The position numbers and the translations under genes were made by a program. From Bog-532 sp963830385 (GTDB lineage: Bacteria > Actinomycetota > Actinomycetes > Streptosporangiales > Streptosporangiaceae), in the NCBI GenBank assembly GCA_963830385.1, contig CAWHMD010000007.1:62001-126000 (forward strand): a stretch of DNA of 64,000 nt. The letters are read 5' to 3'. The notes beneath the pieces were generated by a model that ran no database searches, was not told the origin of the DNA, and saw nothing but the letters and a program-made list of their open reading frames with translations. Below, piece by piece: positions 41,530 to 50,008 of this stretch (positions within the stretch are counted from its first letter, which is position 1; each line of letters starts with the position of its first letter).

Positions 41530-42068
41530 CGGTCCCGGCCCGTCCCGTCCAGGAACCCCCGGATTGCCCGGTGGCTGCCCAGCCGGACAAAGCTCAGCTG
41601 GGGACGGGGCGGGTCGGCGGCGGCGGCCGAATACCGGGCCCGGTAGACCGGCCAGCGATGCCAGGACCAGGAAATGACGGAGTCCTCGGGAACCCAGGTG
41701 AGCAGGTTCGCCCATCGTTCCCGGTTGCCGTTCCACAGCTCGGCGCCGAACGACACCCGCCGCAGCGTGCGCCAGATGACCTGGCGCATCACGGTCCGCC
41801 GGGGGAGGTCGAGCCAGACCACCGTGTCGGCCCGGGCCCACACCAGATCCTGGACGGAGCTGCTGTAGTTCCCGTCGATGACCCAGCGGTCGGCCGCGGC
41901 CGCCTCGGTGACCCGGCGCCGGAACTCCTCCCGCGGCAGTGACACCCAGCCCGGCTGGTGGTAGATCGAGTCCAGCTCGATGTAGGGCACCCCGAGGTCG
42001 CGGGCCAGCTGCCGGCCGACCGTCGATTTGCCCGACCCCGAGCAGCCGACCACCGAGACGCGTTGCAC
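41526..42068 (-). CDS. P-loop kinase, topology-modulation/adenylate-kinase-like
   Basis: Protein of 180 residues beginning VQRVSVVGCSGSGKSTVGRQL, a Walker A loop near residue 10, followed by VPYIELDSIYHQPGW, which is typical of the FlaR/topology-modulation group of adenylate-kinase-like proteins. WVIDGNYSS and TVVWLDLPRRTVMRQ, then WRTLRR, are also characteristic. The GTG at 42068 is preferred because it places the P-loop near the N-terminus as usual; the upstream extension is not conserved-looking. Substrate unknown. It is divergent from the aldo/keto reductase gene, 67 bp away. Confidence 0.8.
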   Translation of the reverse strand: MQRVSVVGCSGSGKSTVGRQLARDLGVPYIELDSIYHQPGWVSLPREEFRRRVTEAAAADRWVIDGNYSSSVQDLVWARADTVVWLDLPRRTVMRQVIWRTLRRVSFGAELWNGNRERWANLLTWVPEDSVISWSWHRWPVYRARYSAAAADPPRPQLSFVRLGSHRAIRGFLDGTGRDR

Positions 42069-42135
42069 GAAGCGCGACCGTACCAGCCGCCCGGGGACCG
42101 GCCCAGCCAATTTCCGCGGCTGGCACAATCGGCCC

Positions 42136-42924
42136 ATGAGCGACGACGACGTCCCGGCCGGAGTCAGCATCGGTGCCGGGCTCACCATGCCCATGATCGG
42201 CTTCGGCACCTGGCAGATCCGCGGGAACAGCGCGTACGAGTCGGTCCGGTACGCGCTCGAGGCCGGCTACCGGCACCTGGACACCGCGACCATGTACCGC
42301 AACGAGGCCGAGGTGGGCCGGGCCGTCCGCGACAGCGGCCTGGACCGCGCCGACGTCTTCATCACCACCAAATTGCCGCCTGGTAACGCCGGACGGGAGC
42401 GGGCCACGATCGAGGCGAGCCTGCGCGACCTGGGCGTCGACCAGGTCGACCTGTGGCTGATCCACTGGCCACCACGCGGCCGCGTGTCCCTGCGGGTGTG
42501 GGAGCAGCTCATCGCCATCCGCGACGCGGGCCTGGCCCGCGCCGTCGGCGTCAGCAACTACAGCCCGTCCCAGATCGACGACCTGATCCGCGGCACCGGC
42601 GAGCGGCCGGCGGTCAACCAGATCCCCTGGAGCATCCCGCAGTACGACCCGGACCTGCTGGCCGCCCACCGCAACCGCGGCGTCCAGGTGGAGGGGTACA
42701 GCTCGCTCAAGGGCACCAACCTGCGCGACCGCACGATCGCCGAGATCGCCGGGCGGCATGCGGTCGAGCCCGCCCAGGTCGTGCTGCGCTGGCATCTCCA
42801 GCACGGGATCGTGGTGATCCCCAAGTCCACCCACCGGGAGCGGATCGCGGCCAACTTCGCGCTGTCCGGCTTCGCGCTGGGCGAAGCCGAGATGGCCCGG
42901 CTGGACGCGCTGTCGCGGCACTGA
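42136..42924 (+). CDS. Aldo/keto reductase
   Basis: NADPH-dependent reductase with TIM-barrel fold, 262 residues. The catalytic tetrad is visible: Asp and Tyr in YRHLDTATMY, Lys in FITTKLP, His in LWLIHWPP. GVSNYSPSQIDDL, VNQIPWSI and VVIPKSTHRERI (cofactor site) complete the pattern of 2,5-diketo-gluconate reductase-like AKRs. No Shine-Dalgarno precedes the ATG at 42136, while CACAAT sits at 42124-42129, so the transcript may be leaderless. Substrate not predictable. Confidence 0.92.
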   Translation: MSDDDVPAGVSIGAGLTMPMIGFGTWQIRGNSAYESVRYALEAGYRHLDTATMYRNEAEVGRAVRDSGLDRADVFITTKLPPGNAGRERATIEASLRDLGVDQVDLWLIHWPPRGRVSLRVWEQLIAIRDAGLARAVGVSNYSPSQIDDLIRGTGERPAVNQIPWSIPQYDPDLLAAHRNRGVQVEGYSSLKGTNLRDRTIAEIAGRHAVEPAQVVLRWHLQHGIVVIPKSTHRERIAANFALSGFALGEAEMARLDALSRH

Positions 42925-42980
42925 TCCCTGCATGCCTCCATCGCACCACCGGCCCGGCTGGCCGCCCAGCGGACGCTGCT

Positions 42981-43014
42981 CACCTGTGGATAACCCGGCA
43001 GTTATCCACAGGTG
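42981..43014 (+). promoter_or_regulatory. Head-to-head pair of perfect DnaA boxes
   Basis: A 14-bp perfect inverted repeat (arms 42981-42994 and 43001-43014) with a 6-bp centre, CCGGCA. Each arm contains the consensus DnaA box TTATCCACA (43002-43010 on plus, 42985-42993 on minus). It lies 123 bp before the ssb paralogue. There is no T tract after the repeat, only GAAAAAG. DnaA control of, or titration near, this gene is inferred. Confidence 0.75.
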
Positions 43015-43137
43015 AAAAAGCCGCCCTGTCCCGGGCCGGGCGTGAGCCGCCACCGTGGGCAGTGACCGGCCCGCCCGGACGGCTGGCTGGTCGCTCACGA
43101 CGGCGGCACGGTGCCGCCAGATCGCAGGAGGATCGTG

Positions 43138-43698
43138 ATGAGTCAAGGTGGAAGCGTGACCCTGGTCGGCTTCGTCGCTACCGAGCCCAAGGTGCGTTAC
43201 GTCAACAGCGGTCTCCCGGTCGCGAACATGCGCGTCGGGTCGACCACCCGCAAGCTCGACCAGGAGACAGGACAGTGGCGGGACGGTGAGACCAGCTTCT
43301 ACTCCGTCACCTGCTGGCGGACCCTGGCCCGGAACGCGGCCACGTGCCTGCACAAGGGCGAGCCGGTCATCGTGGCCGGCAAGATGCGGATCAACCAGTG
43401 GCAGGACCGGGCCGGGACGCAGCGGTCGGAGTTCGTGGTCGATGCCGAGACGATCGGCTTCGATCTGACCCGCGGGGTGGCGCAGTTCAGCCGCCTCAAG
43501 CGCTCGCCCGACGACGGCCTCAACTTCGGTGAGGCCATCCGCTCCGGGCTGGCGGACGAGTCACTGCCCGGCTTCGCCGCGCCCGATGGCACGGACGAAG
43601 ACCAGGCGGCCCTGGCCGGTAAGTTGTTCGACGAGCCCGCCATCGCCGAGCTCGATCAGGAACTGAATGCGTCAGCGGCGGAGCCGGTGGCCGGTTAA
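43138..43698 (+). CDS. ssb: Single-stranded DNA-binding protein paralogue
   Basis: SSB of 186 residues with the OB fold in residues 1-110 (SVTLVGFVATEPKVRYVNSG, SFYSVTCWRTLARNAATCL, HKGEPVIVAGKM). The C-terminal part is acidic, but the tip ends SAAEPVAG rather than the DDDIPF-type peptide that recruits repair and replication proteins, so this is likely a secondary SSB. The ATG at 43138 has AGGAGG 6 nt upstream. The paired DnaA boxes upstream suggest that it is linked to replication timing or to competence/sporulation, as known for SsbB-type paralogues; the link is inference. Confidence 0.9.
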   Translation: MSQGGSVTLVGFVATEPKVRYVNSGLPVANMRVGSTTRKLDQETGQWRDGETSFYSVTCWRTLARNAATCLHKGEPVIVAGKMRINQWQDRAGTQRSEFVVDAETIGFDLTRGVAQFSRLKRSPDDGLNFGEAIRSGLADESLPGFAAPDGTDEDQAALAGKLFDEPAIAELDQELNASAAEPVAG

Positions 43699-44094
43699 CG
43701 GCACCGGGCTCAGGACCAGATGACCCCTCGCATGGAACTCACTCTCTTCGTGTAGCCGGCATCCGGCGCGTCGGGTCGCGTCCGGGGCTTTCGGAAGGCT
43801 GTGCGGGGCGGCGTAACGCTCTGCGGGCAACTCGTCCGTCTGCGTAACCGCTCCGCGCGGCCACCAACATACAGCTTCGGCCTGCCTGTCACACGCATTG
43901 GGGCGGCTGGAGGGCATCCGCTACCGGACTGTGACCTTGCACGAACGCCAGCACGGGCGTCCCGCTTATACGGCACCGTCTTCGAACTGCACATTCTGTT
44001 TCTCCTAAGTTACTCAAAGTGATGCGAGACGATTCTTGACCACGTACAGTCGTCATGTCGAACCGATCAGTGACAGGTCAGATGGGCGAGATGG
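43699..44094. other. Gene-free stretch between ssb and the GGDEF gene
   Basis: About 400 bp of somewhat lower GC content with no convincing gene. A -35-like TTGACC occurs at 44036-44041, but no matching -10 is clear. The half-site AGTGA occurs at 44018-44022 and 44069-44073, too far apart for a BldD box. No strong hairpin was found after ssb. Confidence 0.6.
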
Positions 44095-45516
44095 ATGTCA
44101 GCAGCGGACCAGGTAGTGCCTCAGCAGGTGCCCTCCCGCGGCTTCCTCCGGCGTTTTGGCCGGCCGCGGAGCTGGCAGCTGTTCGCGCTGCCGCGTCCGC
44201 TGGTCTGCTACGTCTTCGCGATTATCGCGGCTGACCTCGGCCTGACCGGCTGGACGATCGCCGTGACCCCGGTCCGGGGCGGTGATCTGGCGCTGTTCGC
44301 GGCCCTGCTCGCCTGTGGCGCTGTCTGCATCGAGGCCACCCGGCGGCTGGGCCAGCCGACCGGTGTGTCGCGCGACCTGCTGTCGGCCTGGTGGCTGCCG
44401 ATCGCTTTGCTCCTGCCGCCGGTCTACGCGCAGCTGGCGCCGATCGTGCTCGGCTCGCTGCTGTACCTGCGGGTGCGGCGGACCCCGGCCTACCGGCGGT
44501 TGTTCAGCTCGTCGGCGCTGGGGCTGGCCGGAGCGTCGGCCTCGTGCACGTTCCGGCACCTGGGCCCGACCGCAGCGGCGGCCCAGTCGGTGCCCTGGCT
44601 CGCCCACCCGGAGGCACACGCCTGGTTCCTGCGGCCCACCGCGGTGCTGGCCGCGCTGGGCAGCGCGGCCTTGTTCAACGTGCTCAACACCGCCATCGTC
44701 GCGGTCGCCGCGCACGCCGCCCAGCCGGAGACCCGCTGGGCCGAGGTGCTCTGGGACCGTGAGAGCCTGCTGCTGGACCTGACCGAGATCTGCGTCGGCG
44801 TGATGGTGGTGGTCTGCTGCGCGCTGAGCCCGCTGCTGCTGCTGGTGGCGCTGCCGCCGGTGATCGTGCTGCAGCGCAGCCTGATGCACCAGCAGCTGCA
44901 GGCCGCCGCCCGTACCGACGCCAAGACCGGCCTGCTCAACGCGACCGCCTGGCAGCGGGAGGCCGACACCGAGATCGCCCGGGCGCAGCGGGCGGGAGAG
45001 ACCCTCGCCCTCCTGCTGGCCGACGTCGACCACTTCAAGCGGGTCAACGACACCTACGGGCACCTGGCCGGTGACGAGGTGCTGCGCGGGCTCGCCACCG
45101 AGCTGCGCCAGCAGGTGCGGGGCTCGGACGTGGTGGGCCGGTTCGGCGGCGAGGAGTTCGTGGTGCTGCTGCCGCGGGCCGACGCCGACGAGGCGTGCAA
45201 GATCGCCGAGCGGCTCCGGCACCGGGCCAGCGTGATGGGTGTGTACGCCGACGGCGTAGCCCTCGACGTGACGATCTCGATCGGGCTGGCGGTGCTCGGC
45301 ACCCACGGCCAGGACCTGTTCGAGCTGCTGGCCGCGGCCGACCTTGCCCTCTACCGGGCCAAGGCCGAGGGCCGCGACCAGGTCCGGGTGTACGCGCCCG
45401 ACGACGCCACCCGCCTGGGCCGGCGGGGCGAGCACGCTCCCGGGACGGCCGCCTTAAGCGACCCCGCCCGCGCCCAGGCCCAGGCCAAGGTAGAGGCTGA
45501 GGACCCCGCCGCATGA
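44095..45516 (+). CDS. Membrane-bound diguanylate cyclase (GGDEF)
   Basis: Protein of 473 residues. The N-terminal half has about six membrane helices (from LVCYVFAIIAADLGL to LLLLVALPPVIVL). The C-terminal GGDEF domain (about 285-440) has the active motif RFGGEEFVVLLP, the D-x-D-x-F-K signature DVDHFKRVNDTYGH, and an inhibitory RxxD site (RGSD) five residues before GGEEF. It should make cyclic di-GMP from GTP under product inhibition. In streptomycetes c-di-GMP controls development through BldD. The last 30 residues are an Ala/Glu-rich tail. The ATG at 44095 is one of two overlapping ATGs (44091 is out of frame). Confidence 0.9.
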   Translation: MSAADQVVPQQVPSRGFLRRFGRPRSWQLFALPRPLVCYVFAIIAADLGLTGWTIAVTPVRGGDLALFAALLACGAVCIEATRRLGQPTGVSRDLLSAWWLPIALLLPPVYAQLAPIVLGSLLYLRVRRTPAYRRLFSSSALGLAGASASCTFRHLGPTAAAAQSVPWLAHPEAHAWFLRPTAVLAALGSAALFNVLNTAIVAVAAHAAQPETRWAEVLWDRESLLLDLTEICVGVMVVVCCALSPLLLLVALPPVIVLQRSLMHQQLQAAARTDAKTGLLNATAWQREADTEIARAQRAGETLALLLADVDHFKRVNDTYGHLAGDEVLRGLATELRQQVRGSDVVGRFGGEEFVVLLPRADADEACKIAERLRHRASVMGVYADGVALDVTISIGLAVLGTHGQDLFELLAAADLALYRAKAEGRDQVRVYAPDDATRLGRRGEHAPGTAALSDPARAQAQAKVEAEDPAA

Positions 45517-45697
45517 GCGCCTTATCCCTTGTGACGACCGCGGCGTTCGCCGCACGTATGCTGGCACCTGCATGCTTCGCAGCTCCTGTGCCGCTGCGAT
45601 GGACCGCGAATGCCACGACTTGCCGCCCCCTGACCTTGGCGTGACCGGGCCGGGGAGCGCGGATACGTAACCTGTGACCACAGGTGGGATAGGACAA

Positions 45698-47362
<1,665 letters not shown>

Positions 47363-47375
47363 CCCGCTGACCACG

Positions 47376-47404
47376 CGAGCCCGGGCCATCTCGGCCCGGG
47401 CTCG
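47376..47404. terminator. Strong bidirectional terminator hairpin
   Basis: Perfect 12-bp stem (CGAGCCCGGGCC 47376-47387 with GGCCCGGGCTCG 47393-47404) and a 5-nt loop between the convergent ettA and globin genes, ending just 13 bp after the ettA stop begins the gap. No U run, as is common in high-GC actinobacteria. Confidence 0.75.
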
Positions 47405-47420
47405 TCGTCGTTCACGCCGG

Positions 47421-47861
47421 TCAGCGGGGCGTCAGGCCCAGGTCTTGTCCCGCGGGCGGCCCGCTCGGCCGGTTGAGCAGGCTGTGGGCGGCCATGACCA
47501 GGTAGTCCCACAGCATCGCGTCAAGCTCCGGGTCCACCTCCAGCTCGTCCAGCGACGTCCGCATGTGCCGCAGCCAGGCGTCGCGCGCGGCCTCGTCGAT
47601 GTCGAAGCGGGCGTGCCGCATCCGCAGCCGGGGATGGCCGCGCAGCTCGTTGTAGGTCTGCGGGCCGCCCCAGTACTGGATCAGGAACAGCCGGAGGTGG
47701 TCCTCGGCCGGCGTGAGGTCCTGGGCCGGATAGACCGCGCGCAGCTCGGGGTCCCCGGCCACCAGTTCGTAGAAGCGGTGCACCAGGCGGCCGAAGAACT
47801 CTTCGCCGCCGACGGCCTCGTAGAAGCTGCGCGGGGCCGGGGCGGCCGGTTCAGTGTCCAT
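47421..47861 (-). CDS. glbO: Group II truncated hemoglobin
   Basis: Globin of 146 residues with the 2-on-2 fold. SFYEAVGGEEFFGRLVHRFYELV is the start of the family; LIQYWGGPQTY carries the conserved region before the F helix, RMRHARFDID holds the proximal His, and AWLRHMR the Trp at G8. It binds oxygen or NO and is thought to help respiration or NO detoxification. The ATG at 47861 is chosen because homology begins soon after; only a weak ribosome site is present. It follows the MscS gene closely (13 bp), so both may form one unit. Confidence 0.9.
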   Translation of the reverse strand: MDTEPAAPAPRSFYEAVGGEEFFGRLVHRFYELVAGDPELRAVYPAQDLTPAEDHLRLFLIQYWGGPQTYNELRGHPRLRMRHARFDIDEAARDAWLRHMRTSLDELEVDPELDAMLWDYLVMAAHSLLNRPSGPPAGQDLGLTPR

Positions 47862-47874
47862 AGCGCCCCCAAGC

Positions 47875-49212
47875 CTACGGCGACGCCGGCCCGTCCTGGC
47901 CCGGACGGTCCTTCGGCTCGATCTCGTCGGAGATGGGATCGTCACCCCCCGCGTGCCCGGTGCGCGACCGCATCGTGGTCCGGGGCGACTTGGGCCGCCG
48001 GGTGTCCTCGCCCACCGCGGCCAGCTGGGCCGCGGTCCGTCCCGGCTGCGGGTCCACCTGGAGATCGAGCAGGGCCAGGTCGATGGCGGACACCACCCGC
48101 TCGCGCAGCTCCCGCCCGACCTCGTACTGCCGCAGCGGCAGGGTCTTGGCCGCCACCCGCATCGTGACCTGGGTGTCGGTGATGGCTTGCACGCCCCAGA
48201 CCTCGGGCTTCTCGAGCATGAGCTTGCGCCACCGCCGCTCGTGCCACATCGCGGCCGCGGCCTGCGCCATGATCTTCCGCGTGTCCGAAAGGTCCAGCTC
48301 GGGCGGGGCCGGCACGTCGACCACGGCCCGGGCCCAGCCCTGGGACTCGTTCCCGACCTTCTCCAGCGCGCCGTTGCGGATGTGCCAGACCACGCCGTTG
48401 ATGTCGCGGAGCCGGGTGGTGCGCAGGCTCACCGCCTCCACCGTGCCGGTCGCGTCGCCGATATTGATCACGTCGCCCACGCCGTACTGGTCCTCCATCA
48501 GCATGAAGATCCCGGCCAGGAAGTCACGGACCAGGTTCTGGGCGCCGAAACCGACCGCGATCCCGACCACGCCCGCGCTGGCCAGCACCGGGGCCAGGTT
48601 CACGCCCAGATCGCCGAGGCCGATCGCGACGGCGATGGTGAAGATCGTCACCGAGGCGGCGCTGCGCAGGATCGAGCCTAGCGCGTGCGCCCGCTGGTGC
48701 CGTCGCTCCGTGACGGCTTCGGTCACCGCCTCGGAGGCGGTCTCCATGTCATCCGGGTCGGTGGCGCCGGTCATGGCCGCCTCCGCGCCCGCCAGCACCG
48801 CGTCTTCGCGCGCGGATTCCGCCGCCGCCTGCTCGGCGGTGAACTCGGCGTGGGCGCGCTCCAGTTCCCGAGCCCGGATCGGGTGCCGGAGCCGGGAAAG
48901 CCGCCGGCGCGTCCCGCTGCCTTGCCGCAGCCGGTGAGCCAGCGGAGCGTCGGCGGCCCGGACGGTCACCCGGTTGATCAGCCGGTGCACCAGCGCCCGG
49001 GCCACCAGAGCCAGGAGCACCAGCCAGGCCAGCTTGAGGATCAGGTTGACCGGGCCGGCCAGGTACACGGCGGTCAGCTTGGCCGCGTTGCCGCTGTGGG
49101 AGGCATCCCAGACGATGCGGCAGGCCAGGCCGGGGGCGCGCCCGCAGCTACCGGTGAGGGTGGCGGGCGGCTGGGACAGGTGGAGGCCCGGATGGTGGGC
49201 GTAAGTGAGCAC
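47875..49212 (-). CDS. MscS-type mechanosensitive channel
   Basis: Membrane channel of 445 residues. One helix near residues 50-72, a charged helical region (about 90-185) rich in Ala/Glu, another helix near 190-215, then the pore helix and beta domain characteristic of MscS: LASAGVVGIAVGFGAQNLVRD, EDQYGVGDVINIG, GTVEAVSLRTTRLRDINGVVWHIRNG. The C-terminal part is cytosolic with a disordered tail. The GTG at 49212 is selected because AGGAAGG lies 5 nt upstream. It releases solutes on osmotic downshock. A perfect copy of the shared palindrome (49304-49320) lies 91 bp upstream, between it and the divergent SHOCT gene. Confidence 0.88.
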   Translation of the reverse strand: MLTYAHHPGLHLSQPPATLTGSCGRAPGLACRIVWDASHSGNAAKLTAVYLAGPVNLILKLAWLVLLALVARALVHRLINRVTVRAADAPLAHRLRQGSGTRRRLSRLRHPIRARELERAHAEFTAEQAAAESAREDAVLAGAEAAMTGATDPDDMETASEAVTEAVTERRHQRAHALGSILRSAASVTIFTIAVAIGLGDLGVNLAPVLASAGVVGIAVGFGAQNLVRDFLAGIFMLMEDQYGVGDVINIGDATGTVEAVSLRTTRLRDINGVVWHIRNGALEKVGNESQGWARAVVDVPAPPELDLSDTRKIMAQAAAAMWHERRWRKLMLEKPEVWGVQAITDTQVTMRVAAKTLPLRQYEVGRELRERVVSAIDLALLDLQVDPQPGRTAAQLAAVGEDTRRPKSPRTTMRSRTGHAGGDDPISDEIEPKDRPGQDGPASP

Positions 49213-49303
49213 GAGATCCTTCCTGGGACGAGCGCATCCGGCCGGTACCGGGCGCTGGCCGACCTCCCTATAGTGGCCGGCCTTCCCTGGGCGGGCGGGT
49301 CGT

Positions 49304-49320
49304 TCACCCTCGCTGGGTGA
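49304..49320. promoter_or_regulatory. TCACCC-N5-GGGTGA element between MscS and SHOCT genes
   Basis: TCACCC-TCGCT-GGGTGA, a perfect dyad, 91 bp from the MscS start and 99 bp from the SHOCT gene start. It could serve both divergent genes. One of two perfect copies in the window. Confidence 0.65.
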
Positions 49321-49419
49321 GGCTGGCGGTCCGCGGGCGAACAATCATTGAGCTGCATGGCGACCAGCGCATCGTCGCCATGCGCCACTGTGGCCACCAT
49401 CAGGTGCCGGGGAGCGAAG

Positions 49420-49827
49420 ATGTCCTATCCGCTGCTGAATATCTTCTGGACCATGTTCGAGTTCTTCGCCTGGGTTGCGTGGCTGTGGGTCCTGTTCTAC
49501 GTCATCACGGACATATTCCGCAGCCCCGATCTGTCCGGCGGAGCCAAGGCCGGCTGGTTCGCGTTCGTGTTTTTCATCCCGCTGATCGGCCTGCTCGTTT
49601 ACCTGATCGCCCGCGGCGGCACGATGCACACCCGGGCTGAGGAGCGGGCCGAACGCGCGGAGTACCGCCGCAACTACGTCCCAGCCCACTCGGGGCCGCC
49701 CTCCGGTGCTGGCCTGGATTCGTCCGCGACTACCGCGGAGCAGTTGCAGAGCCTGGCCGACGCTCGCGACCGCGGGGCCATCTCCGATCAGGAGTTCGAG
49801 GTCGAGAAGGCGAAGATTCTCACCTGA
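49420..49827 (+). CDS. PLDc_N/SHOCT small membrane protein
   Basis: Protein of 135 residues with two membrane helices (about 8-32 and 42-64), the second followed by a charged stretch. The C-terminal 30 residues form a SHOCT domain (EQLQSLADARDRGAISDQEFEVEKAKIL), a short oligomerising helix-hairpin. Proteins of this sort are frequent in stress clusters of actinobacteria and have no known activity. The ATG at 49420 has GGAG 6 nt before it. The shared palindrome lies 99 bp upstream. Confidence 0.85.
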   Translation: MSYPLLNIFWTMFEFFAWVAWLWVLFYVITDIFRSPDLSGGAKAGWFAFVFFIPLIGLLVYLIARGGTMHTRAEERAERAEYRRNYVPAHSGPPSGAGLDSSATTAEQLQSLADARDRGAISDQEFEVEKAKILT

Positions 49828-49844
49828 GACCAGCCCCGCCCGCC

Positions 49845-49883
49845 AGTGACCACTCGGAGCAGGTGGTCACTCACCCGGGTGAG
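49845..49883 (+). promoter_or_regulatory. Inverted repeat and palindrome between SHOCT and LuxR genes
   Basis: A 9-bp stem (AGTGACCAC 49845-49853, GTGGTCACT 49863-49871) with a 9-nt loop follows the SHOCT stop by 18 bp and may terminate it. It overlaps a perfect 14-bp palindrome CTCACCCGGGTGAG (49870-49883), which is the shared element with its spacer removed (TCACCC-GGGTGA). It lies 125 bp before the LuxR-like gene. Function inferred. Confidence 0.45.
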
Positions 49884-50008
49884 ATTTGCTCTCGAGGGGT
49901 GACAAGTTACCTGAAAGAAGCGAGAAAGGTTACTAGGAGCTAGCGAGCCAGCCCGCCCGCCCTGGGGTACGCAGGCAGTCACGGCCCAGGGAACAGGGGA
50001 ACGGCGGG

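Noticed and set aside
42981..43014. Inverted repeat read as a rho-independent terminator or as oriC
   Set aside because: There is no T tract and each arm is a perfect DnaA box, so a binding site fits better. oriC would need many more boxes and dnaA/dnaN neighbours, which are absent.
44018..44073. BldD box before the diguanylate cyclase gene
   Set aside because: Two AGTGA half-sites are about 50 bp apart in the same orientation and do not form the palindrome that BldD needs.
45671..45684. CCTGTGACCACAGG palindrome before ettA as an operator
   Set aside because: It is short and single, lies close to the start codon, and has no other copy noticed here; chance is likely in this composition.
49302..49320. 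PhoP box (GTTCACC direct repeat)
   Set aside because: GTTCACCC occurs once, with no second copy 11 bp away; the site is an inverted repeat like the other copies of the element.
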